Program-made: the position numbers and the translations under genes
Shown: one piece after another, positions 28,501 through 36,122 of the stretch
How positions within the stretch are numbered: the stretch's first letter is position 1
How the letters are laid out: every line of letters begins with the position of its first letter
The notes under the pieces: model-generated
Told to the model about the DNA's origin: nothing
Databases searched by the model: none
The model's input: the letters and a program-made list of their open reading frames with translations, nothing else
Assembly (NCBI GenBank): GCA_963848825.1
Contig: CAWKFA010000017.1
Coordinates: 372,001 to 436,000 of the forward strand
Direction of reading: 5' to 3'
Source of the DNA: CAVVSQ01 sp963848825
GTDB lineage: Bacteria > Planctomycetota > Planctomycetia > Gemmatales > Gemmataceae
DNA: 64,000 bases

Positions 28501-28519
28501 TGTTCCCTTTTAGGGAACA
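28501..28519. promoter_or_regulatory. Probable AbiEi operator palindrome
   Basis: TGTTCCC, 5-base spacer, GGGAACA: a perfect 7-bp inverted repeat immediately upstream of the antitoxin start. Its position over the transcription start fits autorepression as known for the AbiE system; binding is inferred. Confidence 0.65.
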
Positions 28520-28547
28520 TATTGCACTTGAAAAACTAGTCTGTCAA
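28519..28547 (-). promoter_or_regulatory. Predicted sigma-70-like promoter of abiEi
   Basis: On the minus strand a perfect TTGACA (28547-28542) is followed after 17 bases by CAATAT (28524-28519). Transcription would start within the palindrome, leaving a very short leader. Confidence 0.5.
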
Positions 28548-28766
28548 GATTTCCTTGCTCTCATATGGCAATCTTTTCCTCCTCCAACCTTTGGACCAAC
28601 GGCGGCAGGCGGCGGTATACAGATTTATATCCCCAATCAAAGTGTGGTGCAAAGACTAGGAAACTACAATTAGGACATATTGTTATGGAAGAAAAAATAA
28701 AACAACTGATCACCGAGGCTAAGGGACTCGGGGAAAGTCCCGATGTGCCGAATTGCCATTTATTAT

Positions 28767-30153
28767 GGCTCTTCGTGAAGTCGAGTGGGTAAAAAAGTAG
28801 ATCATCTTACCTATTTCAAAGCTTTGGGAGCATGCACGTGAGGATTTTCAGACGTAGATATTCCTCATCGCGGAAGCCGTAGGCGCGTCGCTGGATGACG
28901 CGTATTTTGTTGTTGAGACCCTCGACGAATCCCAGGGCCACTTTGTTGTTGGCATGACAATAAGCCACGATGCCGTCCCAATGGCTCTGGATCAAGTTCG
29001 CGAATTCCTCGTAGGGTTTTAAGCGTTGCCACCTGAGGGACTCCACCCAATTGGAGAAAAAGCGTAGGGCCCAACCGGGAGACTCGTAGCTCCAGAGCTG
29101 TTCGAAAGACTCCTTGAGGAGGTAGGCTTTGTATAGTCGCTTGTTGGCGTTGAATAATAGCTTCAACGCTTTTCTACCCTTCAGAGTGAGGTTGCGCCAA
29201 CGCGACAACAAAGCATACTTTTGCCCCTTGATATAACGTCGGCCAGGCCCCGTCAGCCGGCCGTATTCTTTCTTGCGAACCGTGTCCAAAGCATCTTGCA
29301 AATGGCGCAGCACATGGAACTTGTCGTAGATAATCAGGGCTTGTGGGGCATTTCCTTTCTTGCGGGTGGAACTGTGGAACGCCTTCCACATGTCCATGAC
29401 CGCCAGGCGGATTTTGCTGGATTTTTCGGGGCCCAGCCAAGCAAAGAAGGCGTCCATGCTTTCCTCGGAGCGATCCTTGCCGCCGAACCATATGGGCCGC
29501 CCCCGAATCAGGTCGCTGACTACAATGCGGTAGCTGTGGCCTTTGCCGATAGCAATTTCGTCGATGCCAATCGCCCTGGGGGCAGGTTGTTTGGCCCGTC
29601 GAAGTTGCTCGGCCATGTACTGCTTGTCCAACTCCTTGACGGTATGCCAATCCAAGGTCAGTTCGTCGGCCACGGCCTTGACCGAACTGTCCCGGCAACG
29701 CCGTCCCACGAAGTAGGCAAACCGTTTCGTGTAAAACGGATTGTCGGCAAGCCAGTCCAGACTTTCGGTCTTCACGCCAGCGCACCACGAACACGCTACT
29801 CGACGAATCGAGAAATCGAGGTAAACGCGCTTGTCGCCACAGGAAAGGTCGCGGACACGGCGTGACCTTTGATCGTAAAACGCGGCAGACACCTGACCAC
29901 AAACCCCACAGGCCGTTTTTTTCGGCGCCGCTGGAGGGTGACGACCACAGCGACCGGATCGCCAAAGATCCCATGGACGCTGGCCAAAGGATCGAACCCA
30001 GGGAACCGATAGACGTCGCGTATTTGTCGAGTTGATGGCATAGGTCCATCAATACAGATTTCCCCTCGAAAGAAAAGAACGTTTTTGCAGCAAATAATCA
30101 GCTCTCAGGGGGTCTGGACGCCTAAATTCACCCACTCGACTTCACGAAGAGCC
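28767..30153 (-). mobile_element. Complete ISL3-family insertion sequence (1387 bp)
   Basis: Terminal inverted repeats of 24 bp are perfect: 28767-28790 (GGCTCTTCGTGAAGTCG...) and 30130-30153 (its complement). An 8-bp direct target duplication TTTATTAT flanks the element at 28759-28766 and 30154-30161. Eight-base duplications are the norm for ISL3. The element carries one transposase gene on the minus strand. The intact ends and target duplication indicate a recent insertion. Confidence 0.93.
28816..30041 (-). CDS. ISL3 family transposase, frame break at an A7 run
   Basis: About 408 residues if a -1 shift at the A7 run (29916-29922 on the plus strand as T7) is allowed. The N-terminal zinc finger then reads TACGVCGQ and VACSWCAG, as expected for ISL3. 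DDE residues are visible in GIDEIAIGKG, LAVMDMWKAF and a late Glu in FVEGLNNKIRVIQRRAYGF; the helix GFRDEEYLRLKIL closes the domain. The zero-frame heptamer A AAA AAA could support programmed -1 frameshifting, but a lost base in a homopolymer is equally possible in this assembly. Confidence 0.85.
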
Positions 30154-30537
30154 TTTATTATTAAGCAGCTTGAGTGGATGCTGCAACTGGTAAATACTGA
30201 CCGTGAATCACTGGCAGGGAATGCAGGCGCCCTCGGTCGCATAATTATGGATAACATGCCGTTCGCGCAGACCACATTCGGAGATCGATTGTTTGACCTG
30301 ATAAATGAGTTAATGACAAATAAATAGCATTATGGTGTTGGTCGTCCTGGGCAAAAACCCTGTCCCGGCGCCGACCGTTGTCACGGTTGAGCACATGGTA
30401 GCAAACGCCGCCTACAGCGGGCTCGTGCTGTTCGGGGCGTTCATCAAATGTGGCCAAATCCACCAAAGCAATAATAAACATGGATCTCTCTTGGATGTCC
30501 CCTTTTCCACTTCGCGTGCTGGGACCTGGCGAGTGGG

Positions 30538-31255
30538 CTAAGAACTTCCAGAACTAATGTCGCGAACCGGCTCAGTTGCCATGACCGGTTCGGCTTCTCG
30601 GCCAGCCGAGAACATGTCGGCGCACAGCCCCACAAGCCAGCCGAACGGCCGCAGGGCCATCCCGCCTGCCATACTTCCGACAGCCAGCCCTTTCAATAAC
30701 CAGAATTCCCCCATTTCGCCCGAATTGGCTAGCGCAACTATGAAACCGAGCGCTGCACCTAGAGGAATGCCCACCATTGTGAAGATATTGGCGAGAGCGG
30801 CGGCCCTTTTGCACTTGATAAAAAGGGAGAGAGCACCAACGATCGAAAAAATGATGAGACCCGCGCCAACCGCCGCAAGACCAATCTTACCCTGGGCAAT
30901 GCCGAAAGCAACGAACATGAGACCGGGGATGCATGGGATTCCATAGAAGAGCGCGAATGTATTTCTAGCACTTGTGTCTTCAAAATCCTTTACCGGTGTC
31001 GGTGCGCGGGGCGGTTCCTCGTTGCTCATCGGGAGTGCGGCCCCTCCTCGGCGAGCGGCTGGCGGTTCGTCGACAGTTTTACGCCCGCGGTCGGCAACTT
31101 CGGATGATCCAGCTACCGGCGCTGGAACGCCTGGAACAACCAGGCTTTGGCCGCACGAGCAGCGTGCGCAGCTTTCCCGCTTGATCTGGGTGGACTTTCA
31201 GGCGCTTCCCGCACGTCGGATTCGGGCATGAAAAGCGGTAGTACACGTCCGTCAT
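30538..31255 (-). CDS. Zinc-ribbon membrane protein, one frame break
   Basis: From ATG 31255 (MTDVYYRFSCPNPTCGKRL), with GGAGGG upstream, the frame continues through a zinc ribbon: C-P-N-P-T-C near the start and a CSCGQSLVVPG type knuckle after a shift near 31165. A Pro/Arg-rich linker leads to the part starting MSNEEPPRAPTP, which contains four hydrophobic segments (for example GIPCIPGLMFVAFGIAQ and GLAAVGAGLIIFSIVGAL). This N-terminal ribbon plus linker plus membrane architecture is frequent in planctomycetes. Function is unknown. Without the shift only the membrane part (ATG 31029) would be annotated. Confidence 0.6.
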
Positions 31256-31302
31256 GATCCCTCCACCGGCTAACGACCTCGGTCAGAAAAACACAACATA
31301 CC

Positions 31303-31560
31303 CTGGGACATGCATGTTTTCAATTGCCGGCCCGCATGTTTTTCCGCATTTGTTTGTGCCCTGGGATGATTAGATCCTCAACAGAACTATTTATTCGGGT
31401 GAGGGCATCGCCCGAGCCCGGACTCCGAAGCAAGTAGCAACCGGGCGCCCGCGGTCGTGCATAATTCCGGGGCGAACTCCCTGCGCTGTGCTGGCAATAA
31501 CCATGGCGCTCGAGCCACCGCCGTGAAGGAGCATGCCGGTTTTGGCACCAAGGAAATTAT
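31303..31560 (-). pseudogene. Duplicated 3' end of a phosphodiester glycosidase gene
   Basis: This stretch is about 85 percent identical to 38002-38260, which covers the 3' end and downstream flank of the NAGPA-domain gene at 38089. Shared landmarks include TTTTTCCGCATTTG, CGGTCGTGCATAAT and CATGGCGCTCGAGCC in the same order and orientation. Only the C-terminal coding part is present. The two copies bracket the cassette array as direct repeats. The remaining part of the 31256-31625 gap has a 19-bp tandem repeat near 31588-31620 and no intact gene. Confidence 0.75.
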
Positions 31561-31625
31561 TCTTCTACATTCCGGGGCGCTCCTGACAAGATGGGTCATA
31601 GATGACAAGATGGGTCATAGATGGG

Positions 31626-32036
31626 TTAGTCCTGCTTTGGCGACTGGCACAGCCACACTTCGCCCTCGTGGAAGAAGTACACGGCCAACTCCCCAGGCAC
31701 CAGCGAGAAGATCGCATCCCCGCCGCCAGCGGCCACCGCGGCCAGCGCCGCCGGCACCACCCGCGGGGCGTCGGAGAACCCGTAGAACAAGCCGTCACCG
31801 CAGATGCCGGCGGGCAGGTCGGCAACCAACCGGCAGGTTCTGCGGTCCAGGTCGGTGTGCAGCTTGTGCGAATCGCCGAAAATCCGACGAGGACGCCGGG
31901 CCAGCAACCGCGACCATCGCTCCCGTTTGGCCGGGGCGACGAATACCGCCGCGAACCGGGCCGCGTGTTGGAGCCAAAGCTCCTCGGCGGCAAGCGGGCA
32001 CGACGCGAGGGTCTCCCACGGGTCCGGCGTATCCAC
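31626..32036 (-). CDS. Hypothetical cassette protein
   Basis: Intact 136-residue acidic to neutral protein, MDTPDPWETLASCPLAAEE, with a hydrophobic core and a tail VYFFHEGEVWLCQSPKQD. The pattern ...RRPRRIFGDSHKLHTDLDRRT... is not one I can assign. Its stop codon overlaps a GGTTAG sequence, as expected if an attC-type site followed, but the rest of that site appears replaced by the duplicated glycosidase fragment. I regard it as the last cassette of the array. No signal peptide. Confidence 0.6.
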   Translation of the reverse strand: MDTPDPWETLASCPLAAEELWLQHAARFAAVFVAPAKRERWSRLLARRPRRIFGDSHKLHTDLDRRTCRLVADLPAGICGDGLFYGFSDAPRVVPAALAAVAAGGGDAIFSLVPGELAVYFFHEGEVWLCQSPKQD

Positions 32037-32053
32037 TCCGAAATCCCTTCTGT

Positions 32054-32142
32054 TATCTAACGATACTGCCGTTCAGCGGCGGGCGCGAGAGGGAGCGCAG
32101 CGACTGACACGCCCGTCCGCCTGCAACGGCCGGTTGGGCGGC
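32054..32142. repeat. attC-like site following the SMI1/KNR4 cassette
   Basis: Left core ATCTAAC (fits RYYYAAC) and right core GTTGGGC (fits GTTRRRY) flank an imperfect inverted repeat with arms near CTGCCGTTCAGCGGC and CGCCTGCAACGGC. About 89 bp, 15 bp downstream of the cassette stop codon. Confidence 0.75.
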
Positions 32143-32157
32143 GTCCCAGCGAGGGCC

Positions 32158-32604
32158 CTACAGCGCGGCTTCCGCTTCATCGTACGCACGCTGCTCCCGA
32201 GCCCACACGTTGTAGATGTCCGTGGGCAGAACCTGGTACTCAGCCTCGTCGCCATAGCACCACTCTACCAACTGCTCATCGAGGACTGCCCAGTGCACTG
32301 TCAGGGTCCCGCCGAGTCCATTATCCGCGAAGACGATAGCTCGCTTGAGCCACTCAGCTTGGTCCCAACCACGGCGAAGGTCCTGGGTTATCCCCAAGAT
32401 CCCGTCGCGCTCCTTCAATCGGTACAGGTAGCGGACGCCGGTTGGACCCACGAATCCGTCCGCTGCCAAGTAGAGCTGTCGCAGCCACGTTGGGAACGAC
32501 ACACCCAGCTCCCGCTCGACCTCTTCGATGGCGTTCGGGTCCGCCGGTGGGAAGTACTGCTTCACGCGCATCACTGCGGATATCTGATCGAGGATGGTGT
32601 TCAC
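32158..32604 (-). CDS. SMI1/KNR4 (SUKH) family protein
   Basis: Intact 148-residue protein. Family pattern: an N-terminal helix with DPNAIEEVERELGVSFPTWLRQLYLAADG (the classic E-x-x-L-G-x-x-L/F-P), then a central beta part ending AVLDEQLVEWCYGD. SUKH proteins are mostly immunity proteins against contact-dependent or secreted toxins in bacteria. No toxin gene is adjacent. The gene is a single cassette with attC-like repeats at both sides and its own start 49 nt from the next site. Confidence 0.8.
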   Translation of the reverse strand: MNTILDQISAVMRVKQYFPPADPNAIEEVERELGVSFPTWLRQLYLAADGFVGPTGVRYLYRLKERDGILGITQDLRRGWDQAEWLKRAIVFADNGLGGTLTVHWAVLDEQLVEWCYGDEAEYQVLPTDIYNVWAREQRAYDEAEAAL

Positions 32605-32637
32605 TCCGTCTCGCTTGCCAAAATAGTCGAGAGCAGC

Positions 32638-32660
32638 CGCCCAACGATAAGGTTAGCGGG
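32638..32660. repeat. Short attC-like core pair (degenerate site)
   Basis: GCCCAAC and GGTTAGCGGGC lie only a few bases apart and form a short palindrome at the 3' end of the membrane-protein cassette, whose TAA stop lies inside the GTTAG core. The long stem of a complete attC is missing. Confidence 0.45.
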
Positions 32661-33153
32661 CGTATGGTTGCGACGCTTTCACACCTTGCCCTACCACTGC
32701 ACAAATCTCGTCGAAGTCCTCCTTTTTCGGCAACATCGAAGCGGTTAATGTGAACTTGCCGCCCTTGTATGTAATCTTGAGGAAACGCTGTCCAGAAACT
32801 TCGGATGCACTCAACTCGACAATCTCACCGAACGGGACCACGACTTCGTCGCTGGACCATCTTGAACGAGGAATTGTAATGGACGTCTCGACAAGCCCGA
32901 TTCGTTGATGAACCGTCAAGCGGACGACAGCTAGGAAGCCTGCGGCTACGACAAAGCCGATACTCAAAGTAGCCAAGACCCAGTAGAAGATGGTCGCATT
33001 TTCCGTGGAAAGCTCGATAATGCCGTTGATGATCAGGCCACGATCATTACCATCCGCCTTCGATCCGAGGACAAGCGCACACGCACCAAAAAACAGCGCA
33101 CAGAAAACGATGATGGTCCACTTCGGCCGATAGTCGTATTGACGGTCCATCAT
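32653..33153 (-). CDS. Two-helix membrane protein with PH-like C-terminus
   Basis: From MMDRQYDYRPKW (ATG 33153 or 33150) about 166 residues. Two hydrophobic helices (IIVFCALFFGACALVLG and IFYWVLATLSIGFVVAAGFLAV) precede a soluble beta-rich tail with FGEIVELSASEVSGQRFLKITYKGG, similar to bacterial PH-like domains such as in YdbS/DUF304-type proteins, though I cannot name a family. The stop codon falls within the downstream attC-like core. Cassette gene of unknown function. Confidence 0.6.
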   Translation of the reverse strand: MMDRQYDYRPKWTIIVFCALFFGACALVLGSKADGNDRGLIINGIIELSTENATIFYWVLATLSIGFVVAAGFLAVVRLTVHQRIGLVETSITIPRSRWSSDEVVVPFGEIVELSASEVSGQRFLKITYKGGKFTLTASMLPKKEDFDEICAVVGQGVKASQPYAR

Positions 33154-33160
33154 GTCTTGC

Positions 33161-33264
33161 CCGCTAACGACCCCGCTCAGCAGCGGCGGCCGCGCCGAGC
33201 GACAATGAACTCCAAGAAACCAGAATCGCGGCCGCCGACTGCTGAAGTGTCTGGTTCGGCCCGC
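33161..33264. repeat. attC-like site following the WD40 cassette
   Basis: Left core CGCTAAC and right core GTTCGGC. The arms share a 17-bp stem: CAGCAG-CGGCGGCCGCG on the left and its complement on the right with one extra unpaired base. That single extrahelical base is the hallmark by which integrases read attC strands. Confidence 0.8.
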
Positions 33265-33311
33265 CATTGAACCAAGGTCTATCCCGCAGAAGATAAGCCC
33301 CACCTGTCCGC

Positions 33312-34355
33312 CTACTTGCCGGTGGCTATGTCCCAGACCTTCAACTCACCCGGCTTGTTGTCGGTAGACCCACCAGCAGAGGCCAACATCCTACCGTCCG
33401 GGCTGAATGCCACGAACCTTACCGCCTCCGTCCCTTGGAGGGTGGCTCGCTCCTTGCCGGTGGCGACATCCCATAACTTGACGGTTTTGTCGCGGCTCGC
33501 TGAGGCCAGGATCTTGCCATCCGGGCTGAACGCTACGGACATTACTGACTCGGTATGACCCTGGAGGGTGGCCCGCTCCTTGTTGGTGGCCAGGTCCCAG
33601 AGCCTGACGGTCTTGTCGCCGCTCGCCGACGCCAGGGTCTTGCTATCCGAGCTAAAGGCCACGGAATAGACCGCATGGGTATGACCCTGGAGGGTGGCCC
33701 GCTTGGCGGTGGCCACGTCCCAGACCTTGACGGTCATGTCATGGCTCGCCGCCGCCAGCGTCTTGCCATCCGGGCTGAACGCCACGGACCTGACAGGGTA
33801 TACAGCTTCGCTCGACTCCCTGTCCTCTTTGGTATGCCCCTCGAGGGTGGCCCGCTCCTTGGCGGTGGCCAGGTCCCAGAGCGTGACGTCGCCGTTCTCC
33901 GATGCCAGGGTCTTGCCATCTGGGCTGAATGCCACGGAGTGGACATGGAAAGTATTCCCATTGAGGGTGGACCGTACCTTGCCGGTGGCCACGTCCCACA
34001 ACTTGACGTTCTTGAGGTCGGGAAAATAGATAGGCGATCCGATTGCCCCCGATGCAAGGGTCTTCCCGTCGGGGGAGAACGCAACACAGCCGAGACAGCC
34101 CTTGTACTCGCCCAGGGTTGCCCGCTCCTTGCCTGTGGTCATGTCCCACAATTTCAGCGTCCCGTCGTAGCTGGCCGATGCCAGGGTCTTGCTATCCGGG
34201 CTGAATGCCAGGGACACGACCGCATCGGTATGTCCCTGGAGGGTGGCCCGCAGCTTGGGTTCTTGTGCCGACAGGGACGACACCGGCACCAGTCCCAGGC
34301 AGGCCACGCCCAGCCACGTCGCCAGCCGCCGCCCTCGTTCCACCTTCGGCGTCAT
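33312..34355 (-). CDS. WD40 beta-propeller protein, exported
   Basis: Intact, about 347 residues from ATG 34355 (MTPKVERGRRLATWLG) with GGAGG upstream. A signal peptide covers residues 1-28 (WLGVACLGLVPVSSLSAQ). The rest is a run of about seven to eight WD40 repeats with the unit SVAFSPDGKTLASAS-D-x-T-V-K-L-W-D, enough for one complete propeller. Expected location: periplasm or cell surface; role: interaction scaffold. High similarity between blades suggests recent internal repeat amplification. It is the largest cassette in the array, followed by an attC-like site about 48 bp after the stop codon. Confidence 0.9.
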   Translation of the reverse strand: MTPKVERGRRLATWLGVACLGLVPVSSLSAQEPKLRATLQGHTDAVVSLAFSPDSKTLASASYDGTLKLWDMTTGKERATLGEYKGCLGCVAFSPDGKTLASGAIGSPIYFPDLKNVKLWDVATGKVRSTLNGNTFHVHSVAFSPDGKTLASENGDVTLWDLATAKERATLEGHTKEDRESSEAVYPVRSVAFSPDGKTLAAASHDMTVKVWDVATAKRATLQGHTHAVYSVAFSSDSKTLASASGDKTVRLWDLATNKERATLQGHTESVMSVAFSPDGKILASASRDKTVKLWDVATGKERATLQGTEAVRFVAFSPDGRMLASAGGSTDNKPGELKVWDIATGK

Positions 34356-34396
34356 CGCTTGCCTCCAGTTACTTATGTGAACCTCAATGCTCGCCA

Positions 34397-34500
34397 GGCC
34401 GAACGACACCGTTCACTTGCCGGGCCGCCTGCAAGGACCTTTGTGTCGCGACAAGCCGTAACGGCGGCCCATTCAAGTGGAACTGCTGGTTCTGCGGCTG
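34397..34500. repeat. attC-like site, copy A of duplicated cassette
   Basis: Left part CCGAACGACACCGTTCAC and right part CAAGTGGAACTGCTGGTTC fold into an imperfect stem ending in GCCGCC/GGCGGC. Nearly identical to 36021-36122. Follows the OB-fold gene stop by about 30 bp. Confidence 0.75.
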
Positions 34501-34981
34501 AACCTGCAAGCACCAGGCATCCAAGAAACAGTTACACTCGTCGCTTCCACGGACGGAATAGTTTAAGTCGTCCCGTTTCAGGGGCGGACAACGTTCCTTC
34601 GATCATGACAGAGTAACCCATAATGGTTCTCAATTGCATCGCCGTCTGGTCGTTCACAGACACGTAGATGCAACGAACCCCAGGAGGGCCTTCCAGAGTC
34701 ACATAGGGGCCAGAAATCTCGGTTACCATCCCCCTTAACCAAATCCGGCCGCCGTATCTTTTGAGCGTTGCATTGGCGTCGTTTTCGAATTCCGTCAAGA
34801 GTTCCTTCACGTCGACTATTGGAACGGCGTCAGGGTCTTCCGCGGAATGAATGATTGGGAATCTGCCGTCGACGATTGCCGGGCCGCCAGCGAAGGCGAA
34901 CAGCAACAGAAGCATTCCCGCCGAAAAAACGACAGCCCTCTTACGGGTAATTCTGAAGAGGACCATACAACGACCCGCCGC
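34402..34981. repeat. Duplicated integron-type cassette, copy A
   Basis: Copy B is 36026-36614, over 90 percent identical by eye. Similarity starts at the AACGACACCG of the left attC core and ends at CAACGACCCGCCGC just before the next left core. The unit is therefore exactly one cassette (gene plus its site). Confidence 0.8.
34532..34966 (-). CDS. OB-fold tRNA_anti-like protein, copy A
   Basis: Intact 144-residue protein. An N-terminal membrane anchor or signal (VVFSAGMLLLLFAFAGG) is followed by a small beta-barrel region: ELLTEFENDANATLKRYGGRIWLRGMVTEI, then VTLEGPPGVRCIYV and MGYSVMIEGTLS. This matches the tRNA_anti-like OB-fold family (E-Y-x-x-N-x-x-A-x-x-x-Y-x-G-K-x-x-x-V-x-G-x-V) of periplasmic or membrane proteins. 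Ligand unknown. The whole cassette, gene plus attC-like site, is repeated at 36021-36614. Confidence 0.75.
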   Translation of the reverse strand: MVLFRITRKRAVVFSAGMLLLLFAFAGGPAIVDGRFPIIHSAEDPDAVPIVDVKELLTEFENDANATLKRYGGRIWLRGMVTEISGPYVTLEGPPGVRCIYVSVNDQTAMQLRTIMGYSVMIEGTLSAPETGRLKLFRPWKRRV

Positions 34982-35008
34982 AGAACATTGTTATTCGGCG
35001 TGCCTTTA

Positions 35009-35416
35009 CTACTCGGGTGGCTCGCCTCGGGCTATGGCCTCCCGGAGAGCCGCCACCAGCGCGCCGACTTGCCTCTCAATCGCCGCGACTGCTTCCGGCG
35101 AGTACGGAACCGGGGACGCCAACACATTTAGTTCATTCCGCCCCTCGGACCACGCCACATACGCTTCATATAGCTCCGGGCTGGTAGTCAGGTGCCACAC
35201 CCCGATCTCCAACCCGACGCTATCCGGTCGGCCCGGCGGTGCGTCCGAAAGCCAGCACTCCAAGCCAATGATGTGTCCTTGGGCATCGGTTAACGTGCCG
35301 AACGGAGCGGACCACGGCCGGGCGCGGACGTGCGGGAAGTCCCGCTCGATTCCGGCAGCGGCCTCTGTCAGGCGCGGAAGAAACCGACGCTCCAGATCGG
35401 CGACTACCTCGGACAC
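35009..35416 (-). CDS. Hypothetical cassette protein
   Basis: About 135 residues from GTG 35416 (MSEVVADLERRFLPRL). Amphipathic helices at both ends and a central beta part (PFGTLTDAQGHIIGLECWL, then IGVWHLTTSPELYEAYVAW) suggest a compact alpha/beta domain. I do not recognise the family. The 5' end lies close to the attC-like site of the neighbouring cassette. Downstream, between 34970 and 35010, only a degenerate left core (AGAACATTG) remains of its own site. Orientation is the same as the rest of the array. Confidence 0.55.
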   Translation of the reverse strand: MSEVVADLERRFLPRLTEAAAGIERDFPHVRARPWSAPFGTLTDAQGHIIGLECWLSDAPPGRPDSVGLEIGVWHLTTSPELYEAYVAWSEGRNELNVLASPVPYSPEAVAAIERQVGALVAALREAIARGEPPE

Positions 35417-35433
35417 CGCCCAACCCTCCGCCG

Positions 35434-35530
35434 CCGAACGACAAAGCTCAGCAGCCGGGGCCGCCGAGAAACCTGTGAACTCCGAAAACCGTAATGCGGC
35501 CCCGGTCTGCTGCAGCGACTTGTTAGGGCC
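35434..35530. repeat. attC-like site following the second SUKH cassette
   Basis: Left core GCCGAAC and right core GTTAGGG. Arms CAGCAG-CCGGGGCCGC and its complement pair over 16 bp with one extrahelical base. Lies 8 bp downstream of the gene stop codon. Confidence 0.8.
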
Positions 35531-35537
35531 CGTCTTC

Positions 35538-35999
35538 TCAGTCCTTGATTACCTTCTTGATGAAGCCGACAAAATCCGGGGCGAATTTTGACCATAACAT
35601 CGGACGGTCGTCCGGCTCCTCGGAACACTCGTGCTTCCACAAGAGCACGGGATAGCCATTTGGCGTCGCGGCCTTCCGAAGATCATAGCAGAAGTAACTT
35701 CCACCCCAATCGCTCGCAAACGGAAGTACTGGCCCATCCGCCATTCCTTCGATATCCGATCGCATCTCCGACAACTGGCGGCCAAGATCGAGATGATCTT
35801 TTCGGCCGACTCCGAACAGCCTAACAATACCGACAACACCGCCATTACCTTTTTGCAGGAATTCCCGATGAGCGTCAGGTAACACGAAGTCGTGCTTGGC
35901 CTCGAACGCGGCAATCGCCTTGGCAATCGCCGGCTTATCGAGTTCAGTGTCTTCGTGGGCACGAATCGCTGCCCAAGTCTTGTCATCGAAGTGGGGCAT
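35538..35999 (-). CDS. SMI1/KNR4 (SUKH) family protein
   Basis: Intact 153-residue protein with ATG 35999 (MPHFDDKTWAAIRAHE). The SUKH helix reads PAIAKAIAAFEAKHDFVLPDAHREFLQKGNGG, and the C-terminal signature is FASDWGGSYFCYDLR followed by YPVLLWKHE and a final FVGFIKKVI helix. Members are typically immunity proteins. It is the second SUKH gene in the array, different in sequence from the one at 32158, and has no adjacent toxin. Single-gene cassette. Confidence 0.8.
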   Translation of the reverse strand: MPHFDDKTWAAIRAHEDTELDKPAIAKAIAAFEAKHDFVLPDAHREFLQKGNGGVVGIVRLFGVGRKDHLDLGRQLSEMRSDIEGMADGPVLPFASDWGGSYFCYDLRKAATPNGYPVLLWKHECSEEPDDRPMLWSKFAPDFVGFIKKVIKD

Positions 36000-36020
36000 T
36001 CGGGTCTCCGCTCGCCAAGG

Positions 36021-36122
36021 GGCCTAACGACACCGTTCACTTGCCGAGCCGCCTGCAAGGACCTTTGTGTCGCGACAAGCCGTAATGGCGGCCCAGTCAA
36101 GTGGAACTGCTGGTTCTGCGGC
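36021..36122. repeat. attC-like site, copy B of duplicated cassette
   Basis: The left core GCCTAAC fits RYYYAAC exactly; the right arm ends CTGGTTCTGCGGC. Otherwise equal to 34397-34500 apart from a few substitutions. Confidence 0.78.

Larger units (their letters stand above)
28685..30327 (+). pseudogene. Small gene interrupted by an insertion sequence
   Basis: The 5' part is 28685-28766 (MEEKIKQLITEAKGLG...) and the 3' part is 30162-30327 (IKQLEWMLQLVNTDRESL... to LINELMTNK). Between them is an ISL3-type element flanked by 8-bp target duplications. Rejoined, the product would be about 80 residues, helical and acidic; one extra indel is needed to keep frame across the join. I recognise no family. 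It probably lost function through the insertion. Confidence 0.55.
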
